Shown: positions 12,190-23,905, counted from the first letter of the stretch. The stretch is 64,000 bases of DNA from Cryptomeria japonica (GCF_030272615.1 NC_081408.1:615350476-615414475); one strand, 5' to 3'. Translations and numbers: made by a program. The notes: a model not told the origin generated them from the letters alone.

Positions 12190-12357
12190 AGGTTTCCACC
12201 ATGGTTTTTCCCTTGAACGGGTTTTCCACATCAAAATATTGGTGTTATGTATGCTCTTGAAGTGTTCCTAATTTATGCTTTCGTGCTTAATTATCAGATC
12301 TGAGAATAAGTTTACATTGGGTAAGTTTTTGAGACAACTGATTCACCTCCCCTCTAG
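12190..12357 (+). repeat. Fragment of another copia LTR, opposite orientation
   Basis: CCACCATGGTTTTTCCC and GGGTTTTCCACATCAAAATA are the reverse complement of the LTR motif seen at 11075-11131. The fragment ends with GATTCACCTCCCCTCTAG, the reverse complement of the G-run end of the other copia LTRs. It is the 3' end of a plus-strand copia LTR, cut on its right by the LTR of F. No internal domain accompanies it. Confidence 0.6.
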
Positions 12358-13103
12358 TGTAGAAGCACCTAGAGTTTAGTTTCTACGTCAATCATATGTT
12401 TGAGTCTTAGGGGTTAGGGATCATGTCTTTTTGATTCAATAAGGTATATGGAGACCATTTGTAACATCATTTCATGTTTTCAGGTTTGTATGTCAAATTT
12501 GGCGTCATATTTTGCAAGTCTGTAAAAGTTGTCAATGTTGTCATCAGGATAACTTATATCGATAAAATGTCATTGTTGTAAAAGGTTGTCAATGTGGTCA
12601 TCAAGATATTTTCTTCTATCAGGATTGGCAAATGTTGTTTAGCCGACTATGGAGGGTTATCTCTATAGTTGTCCAATTTCCTCATTCTGTATAGCTATGC
12701 CGACATATGGACATCGGGGTAAGTTTACTTTATTGGAATTGCACAAAAACGTTACCTCGCTGATATTACTTATTCCGATGGGTGAAAAAGACTTCAGTTC
12801 AGGATTGCTATCTCGATGTTGGTGTCTAGTAGTGTTTTGTCAGTTCAGAATTGTTATTCTGATGTCAATATTCAAAATAGATTTTTCAAATGTGGAAGTC
12901 GAACAGTTGTGACTGCGAGAATGCATAAATTTGGTATAAATTGTATAGAAATGGTTGAAAAATGGATTCACAAGTGTATTTTGAGAATTTGAATTTCTGA
13001 GTCTGATTCTGTAACATAGTTTGAAAACTTTGCAATCATTGGTATCGTATTGAAGAATCATTTTTTTGTAATTCCTCTATTTCCTACAGATATATATTAT
13101 TGT
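12358..13103 (+). repeat. F: 5' LTR, left part
   Basis: This matches 63264-64000 closely, for example TTTAGTTTCT then ATATGTTTGAGTCTTAGG, and GTGTCTAGTAGTGTTTTGTC. Clear similarity starts at 12368; TGTA at 12358 is the likely LTR start. It is cut at 13103 by element C, and the LTR resumes at 43193. The reading frame at 12649-12912 is LTR sequence, not a gene. Confidence 0.82.
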
Positions 13104-14707
13104 TGTTGAACACAATGTACCATGAGAGGGAGGTGAATCAGTGGTTCATAAATTCTTTTCCTTTTTACTACAACCTTATAATACCAGTTATTATCCTAAA
13201 CACTAAACAATCAAAGTGGTAAGACAAATGTGGATACCAAAAGAGAAAAACACACAAATGCAACCCACAACACCAGATGTACGAGAAAAACCCAATATGG
13301 GAAAAACCTCGCTGAGAAATGCTGCTAGAGACTACTGCTCTAATCTAGCCTCACAAGTGAAACAATGCATTACAAAGATTTAGGGCACCAACCCAAGGAG
13401 CACCAACCCCTATTGATTTAGGGCACCAACCCAAGGAGCACCAACCCCTACACCAAGCTCCAACTTGGTGATGTATATTGAAATACAATTTTGATATAGT
13501 TATAGCTTTTGGTTGCAAATGAGTTCTGCAACACTTAATCAAATAAATTTCTGCCGATACACTTATTCACACTTGGATGCCTTCTTGACCATTCACACCT
13601 CACTTGTTAGCTCAACTATTAGACCTGCAATAGTTTACCGCTACTTTGTCTCTACCGATTAAACCCTCTCACCGATTTGCCTGCTAACTCACTCTACAAC
13701 TTTCTTAGAATAAATTCTAAGGAAGATGATCCTTTTCTTTTCTCAAGATCTCTTCATTCTCCTTCTTCACATCAAACATCCATAATCTCTGTCTCGAGCT
13801 CACGTATTTATAATCTAAGGTTCTCACCAAGAATCTCATTCAAACAATGTCGTGTTAGGTTTTTCCTTCACCAACTCAATCTAAAGCTGATTTGATTTGA
13901 TCTTCTTTTTCAGGGATACAATATTTATAACATCGATGAGAATCACCAAAGTTTCACATTCCAATGTGCATTTTCTAAATCTGGAGGTCTCCACCATGCT
14001 TTTCTGCTTTTCCTTGTCATATACAATTAATGGCTTGACTGTTTCCTTCAGCAAACAGGTATGAAGATCAAATATTCTATAAGGATCAGTTTAGTTGCTT
14101 GGTAGCTTTCCTTCCTCAAGCTGCAATCCTTTGGCATCCTTCGTGACATGCGATTTTTTCATAAAAGTCAACCTGCTTGCTGAATTGTTACGTCGATGCA
14201 CACTTCATTGACCTGTGCAATATCACCACCTGGCATCTAGCTGTCATGTTTGTTGACATCCACCTCTGCTTGGATTTCTATATCGGTTTGACATTTTGTG
14301 TTGACCAAGGTTGACTACCGGCTTAGTTCGCCTTACCGATATAACCAACAAATATCCTCTTTACCGACAACACATCCACCTGTCAATTCATCTTGTCTTC
14401 TGGTATGTCTTCATGCCATCCTTTCTATTCTTCTCACCGGGTGTTGTCGTGATTCTTTTAACATTCTGCCTCTTCATAAAAAATAAATAGCCAGCCTTGA
14501 TATCAGTCTAAGCCTTACTGGTACTCCTTCTTTACCGACAGATGACACAATTCATGTGTACCGGTAGCTTTCCTTCTGTCTACTTACTCACATATGGATT
14601 GATATAATATGTCTTACTTTTCTTATACTGGTCACCACTTCTTACTTACCAGTGACCTTGCCAAACCAATTGACATCAATGACAACTTAATGCCAATAAT
14701 GCCAACA
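13104..14707 (-). repeat. C: 3' LTR
   Basis: It starts TGTTGAACACAATGTACC and ends GCCAACA at the purine tract. It has a G-rich block at 13124-13135 and GGGAAAAACC near 13299. The match to 41613-43187 plus 19975-20042 is continuous. Confidence 0.9.
13377..13452. repeat. Two 38-bp tandem copies inside the LTR of C
   Basis: The unit starting GATTTAGGGCACCAACCC occurs at 13377-13414 and 13415-13452 with changes only at the end. The same doublet is in the other LTR of C near 41817-41892, so it predates that insertion. Confidence 0.85.
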
Positions 14708-14718
14708 ATCTCCCACTT
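14708..14718 (-). other. C: polypurine tract
   Basis: The minus strand reads GAAGTGGGAGATT next to the TGTTGG LTR start. The tract is interrupted by one T. Confidence 0.75.
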
Positions 14719-14939
14719 CGACATTGATGTCAACTTACTGCAAGACTTCGTACTGGTAGATTTATCCCCCTTTGACACAATGACAAAGGTTAATGTATAC
14801 TTCCCCTTTGAATCATACCTATCTCCACCAAAGGCTGATATACTAGTGATTACAGTTGGTACTAAGACATACAGCATTGAACTTTGCTTAACATGTGGTT
14901 CAAGAGTTATAGATGCTGCTATGAGAACCCCCTGAACCG

Positions 14940-16499
14940 TATAATACCTTACTATCTTAAGTGCATAAGATAGGTGACACAACTCCCAACCTGTGTCTTA
15001 AGAACTCAAAAGTGCTTACTGGAAAAGATTTGGAGAAAATAACTGCCACTTGTTCTGCTATAGAGAGATAGTCCATCTTTACTTCCTATCCTTTAAGCTT
15101 CTCTATGAGGAAATGATACTTGATGGCTATATGCTTTGTCCTGGAATGCATCACTGAATTATTTGATATGTTGATGGCACTTGAACTATCACACTAGATC
15201 AGAATAGGATCAACTATGTTCACCTATATGTCCTTGAGGGTTTGCTTCATCGAACGCACCTGAGAGCAGCATGTAGCAGCATCAATGTATTCCACTTCAG
15301 TAGTTGATAGGGAGACTCAGTCCTGCTTCTTGCTATGTCATGAGACCAACCAATCACCTAGGAAGAGTAAACCACCACTTGTGCTTTTCCAGTCATCAAT
15401 GCAACTTGCCCAATCAGTATCAGTGTATGCTTCCAAGATGAATTCCCCTTTTTTAGGGTACTACAATCTATACCCAAGTTTTCCTTGTAGGTACCTAAAA
15501 ATTCTACTTACAACATTCATGTGTGACTTCTTAGGTATAACTTGAAATCTAGCCACCATGCACACTACCTACACTATATCCGATTCAGAAGTAGTTCGAT
15601 ACAATAGGCTGCCTATCATGGATCTATACAATGTCTAATCCACCACTGGTGATTCATCATTCTTTATTAATTTCCTTCTGGTCACTATGGGGGTCCTTAC
15701 CGGTTTATAGCCTTCCATTTGAAATTTCTTCAACATATCCTTTGCATACTTGGTTTGTGAGATAAATATTCCCTTATCTTGTTGTGATATCTGCAAACTA
15801 AGGAAGTATGTCAATTCTCCAAGCATTGACATCTCAAATTTTGACTTCATCTGATCAGCAAATTCTTTGTAAAGGGTGTCCTTATTGCCTGCAAAAATAA
15901 TGTCATCTACATACACAACCACAATGATCATGTGGTTTCCATCTTTCCTTATGTATAAATTATTGTCAGCACTCCCCTTTTTGAATTGTTTCTCCTTTAG
16001 GTAGCGATCTAGCCTTGAATACCATGCTCTAGGAGATTTAAACCATACAGGGCTTTCTTCAACCAACACACAAAGGTTTCATCATCATGTAGTATAAACC
16101 CTTTTGGTTGCTTCATAAACACTTCTTCCAAATTTCCATTAGGAAGGCAAATTTCACATCCATTTGATATACTTTATAACCCTTGTAAGAAGAAGAGGCT
16201 AGAAACATTCTAATTGCTTCTAATCTAGCTACTAGTGCAATTGTTTCTTCAAAATCAATGGCCTCTACCTGAGAGTAGCCTTTGCACACAAGTCTAGCTT
16301 TATGCCTAACAATTTTACCTTCTTCATTCATCTTATTTCGGTAAACCCATTTAGTGCCAATGTTGTTCTTGACTTCCGATCTAGGGACTAATTCCCAAGT
16401 CACATTCTTCTCAAACTGTTGTAGTTGTTCTTCCATGGCATCCATCCATTCCTGTCTTTTTCTGGCCTCATTAAAAGTTTTAGGTTCTACTTCAGTCAT
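14940..16499 (-). pseudogene. C: copia reverse transcriptase and RNase H
   Basis: RT fingers ([20 protein letters not shown]) lie at about 16350-16430 and [10 protein letters not shown] near 16150. A one-base deletion there shifts the frame before LEEVF. The active site YVDDIIFAG is intact near 15895. RNase H has YTDTDWAS, STTEVEY and CDSSSAI between about 15180 and 15450, and the end FEFLRHRLGVV near 14990. At least four stops lie in RNase H. The start of RT is the MTEVEPKTF segment at 16499, downstream of the acidic linker. Confidence 0.87.
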
Positions 16500-16652
16500 G
16501 AGGCAGAAGTTGACTTGTTCATCATTTCAGGCAAGTCTTCTCCTAGTCTACACACCATCACTCTTATTTCCTAGAATCTGCTCTTCCAGGTGGTTCATCT
16601 ACACATACCGGTTAGGAGCCTTTTTGGATGCTTCTTCTGGTTCATTGTCTAA

Positions 16653-17550
16653 CTAAGCTTCCTCACCTTCTTCGTTTACCTTTGATTGACTTCCTTTGTG
16701 CATATCCTCATCAACTTTTAGATGCACACTCTCAATGACTCTTCTTATTCTCTTGTTGTAGCATTTATAGGTCTTGTTGTTAGATGAGTAACCAAGGAAG
16801 ATTCCTTCACCACTTCTGGAATCAAAACTACCTAGACCATCCATATCTCTCTTGATAAAACACTTACTTCCAAATACCTTGAAGTATTTGACTGATGGTT
16901 TCCGGTCATACCACAACTCATAAGGTGTCATTCTGTTGTTTGTTCTTAGTTGAATCTGGTTCAAAGTATATGAAATAGTATGAACAACTTCCTTCCAATA
17001 TGTGTCTGGCACACTAGCTTCATTTAACATGGTTCAGGCCATCTCCTTGACTATCCTATTCTTCCTTTCTCCACACCATTTTGTTGTGGAGTCCTAGTGG
17101 TTGAGTATTGCCTTTTAATTCCATGTCTTTCCCAATAATATTGAAACTCAGTTGATGTGAACTCTCAACCCTAGTCTGATCTTAGACATTTCGGCTTGCA
17201 CCCACTTTCCTTTTCCACCATCTTCCTAAAGATCTTGAATCTGTCAAATGCTTGTGATTTATCTTGCAGGAAAGCAACCCATGTAATTCTTGAGTAGTCA
17301 TCAATGAAGAGCATAAAATATATTTCACCAACAAGAGCTCTTGTCCTAGTTGGACCACATAGATCTGTATGTATAATTTCCAGTGGTCTTGAGGTGTTGT
17401 GTTCTTTTGTTTTGAAGCTCACCTAAGTCTGGTTCCCTTTCACACATTCATCACAAAATATGCTTACCGGTTTGATGATGGGTAGAATATTTCTTACACA
17501 CCCCTTTTTACTTATTGAAACTAAGTTATCAAAGTTTATATGACCTAATC
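16653..17550 (-). pseudogene. C: copia integrase
   Basis: The core has IIHTDLCGP (catalytic Asp) and CLRSD at 17171-17180, immediately followed by stops where GGEF should continue. RTPQQNGVERKN lies near 17080, with one codon fewer than the usual GVVERKN but the Glu retained. The C-terminal half (TPYELWYDRKPSVKYFKVFG and GIFLGYSSNNKTYK) spans 16740-16925. An acidic linker (NEEGEEA) ends it. Confidence 0.87.
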
Positions 17551-17989
17551 TTTGGTGCCACAACCAACTTTCATCAACCTATGCCATCATGCATTGGGAC
17601 TCATAGCATTCCTTCAAATTATAAACATTACCATCTGTCCTCTTTCCTTCTGCTATAGTCTAACCGATACTCTCTTTCTTTATCTGACAACCAATAGAAT
17701 CAAAGGTGAATTTATAAACTTTTTCACATATCTGAATCACACTCACCAAGTTGTGCTTTAGACCTTCCACATAATACATATCATGTGCCTTCAGTTTTCC
17801 ATCAATATTTAGAGTATATTTTCCCTTTATTTTGATGGATGAGTTCTCTCCGAATCTTACTGAACCACCATTCCAGTCTTCAATCTTGATAAATTTCTTC
17901 TTATCATTGGTCATGTGGTTGGACTAACCACTGTCTACAACCCATAGATTTTTCCTTTCAACATGTAAGGCAGTCTGCACTATTAGACT
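17551..17989 (-). pseudogene. C: copia protease and pre-integrase segment
   Basis: The protease motif VVDSG is followed by a stop and then SNHMTND near 17905-17945. MYYVEGLKHNLVSVIQI and the WLWHQRLGHINFDNL zinc-region start follow. The order and spacing match A and B. Confidence 0.83.
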
Positions 17990-19072
17990 TTATTCTGCCT
18001 TGTCCTTTTCTTTCTCAACCCATACCGGTTTGGTTTCCTTCTTTTTTTCAGCTGCTATTTTATGCTCCGGTTCAACTACCGGTTCTTGATCAACTATTCT
18101 ATGCCCAAGTTTGTTATACTAGTAACAATAACCATGGAAGTTTGGAACATACCGGTTAGGTTGCTTTGGTCCTGCAAATGACTGCCTCACCGAGGGTCTT
18201 CCTTTCATGCTGCCGACTCTGGTGAATCCTTCATGGTCAATTCTTTCATTTCTCCTTAGATCCGCACATCGGTACATTGAGTGTGACCTCTGGTTCATTG
18301 ATTGTGTATACCCGGTTTGTGTGGTAGTTTCTAACAACATCTACATATGTCTTCTTACTTATATCCTTTCTTACCGTGGATGTCTTCTTTCCTCCACCTT
18401 CATTTGAAGAAGTGAACTATATCTCTTTACCGAATGTGTCTTTTCTATTTGAAATTTGACCTTCTTCAAATCCTAAGCCACCAGTATCTTTGGATTGCTT
18501 CAGTTTGCTCAAGATCTTATCTAAGGCTTTGGTTCTGCCTTCATATTTGCTTCTCACTTTTATTTCTTCCTTACTTTCTTCAAGTACCTTTTTGAGGTTC
18601 ACTATTTTTGCTTCCAGATCTTGATGCTCCTTTTCCTTCTTCATCAGATCAAAGGATGTAACTTCACTTATCTCCTTAGCTTCTTCCAACTAAAGTTTAA
18701 AGTCGGATATAACTTGATTGGACTCATCTAGGGATTTCTTCAAGAGACCTTGTTCATCTACTGCAACAAGTTTGAACTTCTTGAGTTCTCTTCTTGTTTT
18801 AATCATCTCCTCAAGAGCACTTATAATCTCACCTTCTAGATCCACTTCAGCCTCAATGTCTTCTTCTTCCTCATCTTCACCAACCGGTTCATCAAGTGCC
18901 ATAAAGAGATTAACTTCTCTGTCATTCTTATGGTAATCATCTTCTAATGCATTTTCTTCATCTGTGGCATCATCCTTAATATTATATAGGTTATTTTACT
19001 TCTGGTAGCTTTTTCTTTCTTGGCAGTAGACATTTCTTTCTTTGTCTTTACCAACAGATCTGCTAAAGCCTC
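17990..19072 (-). pseudogene. C: gag C-terminal extension with acidic and coiled-coil stretches
   Basis: On the minus strand, after the zinc knuckle, comes an acidic run (GEDEEEEDIEAEVDLEGE, about 18830-18890). Heptad-rich segments follow (IKTRRELKKFKL, and LEAKIVNLKKVLEESKEEIKV near 18570-18640), then GGLGFEEGQ near 18470 and a degenerate basic stretch to the protease. Long coiled-coil gag extensions of this kind occur in some plant copia lineages. GLGFEEGQ resembles GLGFEHEE in element K (near 54420), so C and K may share this segment. Two stops and a frameshift are present. The plus-strand serine-rich frame at 18718-18936 is its shadow. Confidence 0.7.
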
Positions 19073-19910
19073 TTGATCATCTCCACTAGTTTCATTATAA
19101 GGACATTTTGCAGCAAAAGTGTCCGAATTTACCACAATTGAAACATTTGAGTGGCAACTTTCCTTTATATTTGTCGGATCCTCTTTTGAGCTTTTTGACA
19201 AATTTTTCTACCTTTGTATCAGAGTCTTCACTAGATCCTTTATGAGCAACCACTTCTTTTCCCTTCTTGGTGGAGTTGAACACTACCTCTTTCCTTGAGG
19301 ATGTATCACCGGTTGTTCTCATTTCATATGATGTTAGTGAGCCAAATAGCTCATCCATTGTGAAGATATTCAGATCCTTGGATTCTTCTATGGTAGACAT
19401 CTTAGTATCATACTTAGGTGTGAGAGAGCTACGTACCTTTTTGACAAGAATCTCATCTGCAATTTCTTCTCCAAGTCCTCTGATGGTGTTCACAGTTTCA
19501 TCAAATCTATGAAGGTAGTCTACAATATTTTCTTCATCCTTCACCGTGATGCATTCAAGTTGGTCCCTTAGTGCTTGCAACTTGGCCTCTTTGACTTTTG
19601 CATCTCCTTCAAATAACCTCTGCATTTTATCCCAAGTTTCCTTAGCAGATGAATAGTGCATGACCTTGATAAACTCATTATCAGATAACCTGCTCAAGAT
19701 AGCACGTTTAGCCTTTGCATTATTCTTATACTCCCTCTTGGCATCCGGATTTATGGGAGTAATACTAGGGATAATATAAAAATTCTTGACAGACATCCAC
19801 ACATCAAAACCAACTGAGGAAATATAGGTCTCTATTCTTCTTCTCCATAAGGCATAGTTAGATCCATCAAACATGGGGGCTTTTGAGGAGAAAGACTCAT
19901 TTCTTGCCAT
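19073..19910 (-). pseudogene. C: gag
   Basis: It starts MARNESFSSKAPMFDGSNY at 19910, a normal copia gag start about 50 bases from the primer site. The UBN2 region contains WDKMQRLFEGDAKVKEAKLQ. The knuckle CFNCGKFGH near 19120-19150 is followed by one extra T, which shifts the frame so that the final AAKCPY is read in another frame. Gag forms the particle shell and binds element RNA. Confidence 0.88.
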
Positions 19911-19960
19911 TGTGTTTTAAGTGCAGGATGTACCCAAGCTTTAATCAACTAGTAACCTAG

Positions 19961-19972
19961 GCTCTAATACCA
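19961..19972 (-). other. C: primer binding site, initiator-Met tRNA type
   Basis: The minus strand reads TGGTATTAGAGC, one change from TGGTATCAGAGC, two bases from the LTR. Confidence 0.85.
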
Positions 19973-19974
19973 AT

Positions 19975-20042
19975 TGTTTAACACAATGTACCACTGAGAG
20001 GGGGGTGAATCACTGGTTCCTCTTTTTCTTTTAACTACAACT
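19975..20042 (-). repeat. C: 5' LTR, first part
   Basis: TGTTTAACACAATGTACCAC and the following G-rich block match 13104 onward. The match stops at CTACAACT, where E begins, and resumes at 41613 with CTACAACC. Confidence 0.88.
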
Positions 20043-21706
20043 TGTAGTGTTGTAAATTGTACACCCTTGCTAGGGTGGTACAATTTCACACTTAGGTTAG
20101 CACCTACCTTTGTGTGTCTTGCATCTTGCATTTATAATTCCCCTTGAAGCATTTAATTAATTAATTTAATTAAATCTAAGGTCATGTCTCATCACTTTAC
20201 ACATTACAAAGTTGGGCCCTTTACCCTAAATGTGCCCCTTTTCATTTTATTCCTCCAATGAATCATTTATTCATAAACCCTAATTCTGCATTATTTTGAA
20301 CATTTAGGCTTGATTTCACATATTAAAACATCTCAAAATCAGTTGTAACTTTGGGATGCGCTCTAATATCATCATATCTAACGACCCAAAAAATTTGATG
20401 AAAAATTGGTCAGGCCGTGGTGGCAATGCACATGGTCCGTGACATTTTTTTCTGAAATTTCAGGAGCACAATCCCATGATATAATAATTCTTAACCCCAA
20501 AATATCAACAGGAAATTCAAATCCTAGGTCAGCCTAATCATGAAATTAAGATCTAGGGTTTCATACTTAAGAGCTCTCTTTCTTCATTTGAAAGGGTCTT
20601 CTTCTTAGAATATAAGAGCAGGTTTTTAGAGCATAAAGAGCCTTCTTTGCAATGAAAGAGTAGATCTTTGAAGTCTTCAACAACATTCAACATTCATCCA
20701 TCAAACATTCATGAAGCATCATTTTACCAATTGGGGGCTTTTGAAGATGTAGAAGAGCAATAGGAGATCACCAATTGACGATTGGCTTGTACCTCTCCCT
20801 TGGTGTTTGGTATGGTTTCATGTTGTTTTCATATCTTTGCATAAGCTTCATTTTGATTCACATTCATGCTTTAGATCATTTTTCATTGTGGATTTAGAGC
20901 ATTTACTTTATCAATTATAACCAATTAGGGTTTACTCTTTAGGGTTGATTTAGGTTGCTTACTTTCATTCTTAGGATCTTGCACACACACAAGGTTATTG
21001 GACACACATTTTTAGTACATTATTGGCTATTTATGGAGGTGCAAATCACAAAACCAAGGGTTTTACAAAGGCAAAACCCTATGTATCCACTGCAAACCCT
21101 CTTTTTCAGCTTCAGGTACAAGTTCTGATCCGAGCATTGCTAGAAGTTTCGGGACCGGAAGAGCACACGGGGATAGTTCTGGGTTGTAGATCTCAATAGA
21201 AACCCCAAGGATTGGGGCATGGTGCCCTGGTCCTACACATAACATTGGCATGGTGCCATGGTCCTTCCCTCTGTCAGTAAGACTTGGCAGAACAACACTT
21301 TGTAGGTCTCAGAATCCCTCCTGTCAGTTGCAGCTCCATAATTGTAGAATCAGGATAGTGGCGTGGCACCCTAGTCCTAGACATTTCTATTCAGATTTCA
21401 GACATAGGTGCACCTCTGATTTTTCCTTCTAATCTATACTTTGTAGAAGTGTATCAGTTGTTCTTTGATCTACATTCTCAGATTAGGGTTTGCTTTCTTA
21501 CTTGCATTCTGGGTTAATTTACATTTTGTATCATTCCTCTCTCATTTACAAAAAGAGGAATATAAACCTAAGAGGTAATCCACAACTCTCCCTTTCTCAT
21601 AAGAAGTAGCTGATGTGAGTTACCTCCCTAGGCTCTTTCATATTCCATGAGTGTGTATGAGAGTGGTATTAGGGTATCCATACTTAGTCTCACTTTTTCC
21701 CCTACA
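20043..21706 (+). repeat. E: 5' LTR
   Basis: It starts TGTAGTGTTGTAAATTG at the break in the LTR of C and ends CCCCTACA just before the primer site. TGTAG...CTACA ends resemble those of D. The region 21215-21385 holds three loose copies of a GGCATGGTGCCMTGGTCC-like phrase. No partner LTR is visible, so both limits rest on the primer site and the break in C. Confidence 0.72.
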
Positions 21707-21712
21707 CATCTT

Positions 21713-21733
21713 TGGTGAACCCGCCATGAATCC
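21713..21733 (+). other. E: probable primer binding site TGGTGAACCC type
   Basis: TGGTGAACCCGCCATGAATCC stands six bases after the LTR end. D has TGGTGAACCCAACGTGAAC in the same position. It is not the iMet type. It loosely resembles the lysine-tRNA type (TGGCGCCCAACGTGGGGC), but the primer tRNA is uncertain. An A-rich leader (21796-21840) separates it from the first reading frame. Confidence 0.6.
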
Positions 21734-21902
21734 AATTTCATTTGCATTGCATTGTATAATTACATCTAGATCTAGTTTATTTCATTTTCTTTCAAAAAAA
21801 ATTTAAAAAAAATGAAAAAGAGAAAAAGAAAAAAAAAAGAAATAGGTTTCTTTCATTTTCCTTGCATTGTGTGTTTAAGTTTCATGCAATTTTCATTTCA
21901 AA

Positions 21903-22510
21903 ATGTCAGATTTCTATTTGCAAGAAGTTCATACTTTTGATGATGTATGCAATTTTATTTATTATGAGTTTAGTAAGCATGAATTAGATGAATCTCTAGA
22001 TGAGTTTTTGAACCCTAAGCTTTCTAAACCCTCAGTTTACCAAAAATTAATCAACCTTGTTACTATGCCATTTCGTGGTGATGAGAAAGATAAGTTGAAT
22101 GATCCCTCTCATGGGTACATTCCTATCAACTCCTCCACTATATCTAGCAACATAGTTGACTCCCATGATTCCCTCTATGATGTAATGTCTCCTTTCGAAT
22201 CCAAAGATAAGCCTTTCAATCACTATGACCATCCTTTATTGGATGATGCCCTTGATGAATTTGTGTCTTTGCCTAAAATTTCAAACAAGAATAATGCATC
22301 TAAAAGGTTAATCAATATGATCATTGTGAATGAACATAGCAAACCACTTTTTGTTGTCCAAGGTGCTTGTCCTTATCCAACTTCACATGTTCCTAATCAA
22401 CCTCTTTGCACGGTTCAAGGAGGATATAGTCATGATTCCTTTAGCACTTCAAACAAACCTATCATCATGGTTCAAGGAAGGAATCCCACTAAGAGTCCTT
22501 ATAGCTATGC
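21903..22510 (+). pseudogene. E: gag-like reading frame, first part
   Basis: It opens MSDFYLQEVHTFDDVCNFIY and stays open for about 200 codons until element G cuts it at 22515. Sequence related to the same frame resumes at 27022. I see no classical gag core and no CCHC knuckle. Two short internal repeats occur (FVVQGACPY and CTVQGGYSH, then IMVQGRNP). It may be a gag remnant with its core deleted, or a lineage-specific leader protein. Codons after 22515 in this frame are LTR of G. Confidence 0.6.
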
Positions 22511-22515
22511 TAGAC

Positions 22516-22984
22516 TATTGAATTTTGATGATCAGATATGTAAGCAATCAGATATGTTAATTGGGTTGTCACACACATATTGTTTATTCATTTATTGTAT
22601 GTGTTCATCAATTAAATTATATATATGTTGGTGGTGTCCCTTCACTTGGAGTCACCACTTTTGGCCCAATAATTATATTATGTTATTATATAACATAATT
22701 ATATTATTATATCATTGTATTATACTAATATAATATTCAATAATATAAGATAATTATAATTATATTATTATATAAACTCAATAATAATAATATAATTATT
22801 ATGTCATAATAATTATATTATCACAAATATTATCCCAATATAGTAATTATAATGCCTATCAATATAATTATTATATCACAATAATTATCACAATTAATAA
22901 TATAATAATTATAAATATAATCACAAGCTTTGTGTTATTTAAGTACACCTGTGGATTCCGACCACAACTATAATAAAATCAACA
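22516..22984 (-). repeat. G: 3' LTR
   Basis: The plus strand starts TATTGAATTTTG (TG mutated to TA) and ends AATCAACA. The middle (22660-22920) is almost pure A/T with ATAATTATATTAT blocks and a TATGTTATTATATAACATA palindrome. It matches 26547-27016 with about 95 per cent identity by eye. Confidence 0.92.
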
Positions 22985-23079
22985 CTCCCTCTTAGCTAGG
23001 GATGAATACTACTTGACATCTTCAATAAGTAATAACACCTTATAGTAAGCACAATAGCTCCATTTATCGTGTGAGAGAA

Positions 23080-23405
23080 AGATATCACCTCACCGTGATA
23101 TCAAAGGTTATGGCATATCCATAGATATCACGTAACATGATATCCACAATAACCACATAATGTAATATCCACCATTATGGCTTGTCCACAAATATCACGT
23201 CTCATGATATCCACCATTATGGCATTTAAGGATATTATGTCACATAATATCCACCATGAATATTTCTTTATGTAATATCAACCATCATGGCTTATCCACG
23301 GATATCATGTCTCATGATATCCACTATCAACAAATATTACTTCAAGAGATATCAATCATGATGACATATCCACATATATCATGTCTCATGATATCCATCA
23401 TGATG
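23080..23405. repeat. Array of palindromic GATATCATG...CATGATATC units inside G
   Basis: Six or more diverged copies of a perfect or near-perfect palindrome (for example GATATCATGTCTCATGATATC near 23302 and again near 23376) alternate with CCACCATTATGGCTTATCCAC-like spacers. The period is about 55-60 bases. The region is non-coding on both strands. It lies just inside the 3' LTR of G. Confidence 0.8.
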
Positions 23406-23639
23406 GTAAAATTAATATTGTAAGATTGTCACCTTACAATAAAGATCACATATACAAGTGTTCATCATTGAGAGATCATCACCTCCCAATGATGTTCACA
23501 GGGGCCCATTAAGCACTTAACCAATGAAGTCATGGAGTCACACACATGATGATAATCATGAACCATATCAGATTATACATTAAACATCTTAGAGAATATA
23601 TTAATACTATTGAAAACAAATCAATATTGTTGAGACTCA

Positions 23640-23905
23640 ATCTCAGCTAGGGCTACATTTTCTACCATACCAAGCTTGCCTCAAAAGTATGCAAACTTTA
23701 TTATAGAGAGAGGCTTGGTGAGGGTATCTGTAGTTTCTTTTTTCATTTATACTAATATATCTCAATTGAATAGCATACCTTTGTGCTTGATCTCCGCACG
23801 CCTTGACCTTTCATGAAATACAAGGTTGGAGTCTGCATCCCTCTTGGTGAATCCCAAGCTCACCAAGTATCCATCCATCCAGGGATATCACATGGAGATC
23901 TATCT
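23640..23905 (-). pseudogene. G: copia RT/RNase H remnant with internal deletion
   Basis: On the minus strand, a GFTKRDADSNL-like RT segment (about 23830-23870) runs almost directly into VFHERS...EIKHKG (about 23780-23815), the RNase H end region. DTLTKPLSI and GKLGMVENVA follow (about 23650-23740). Most of RT, including YVDD, and most of RNase H are missing between the first two segments. It contains at least two stops. Confidence 0.75.

Noticed and set aside
13104-14707. LTR of C as an independent solo LTR
   Set aside because: It adjoins the purine tract and coding region of C, and its partner LTR, split by E, is found at 19975 and 41613 with a near-matching target duplication.
18718-18936. 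Serine-rich plus-strand frame
   Set aside because: It is the complement of the acidic and coiled-coil part of C gag on the minus strand.
22660-22920. A/T-rich inverted repeats as a separate miniature inverted-repeat transposon
   Set aside because: The same tract occurs at the same place in the other LTR of G, so it is part of the LTR.
23080-23405. Regularly spaced repeats as a CRISPR array
   Set aside because: Repeats are diverged palindromes with related spacers in a plant retrotransposon; there is no cas gene and no prokaryotic context.
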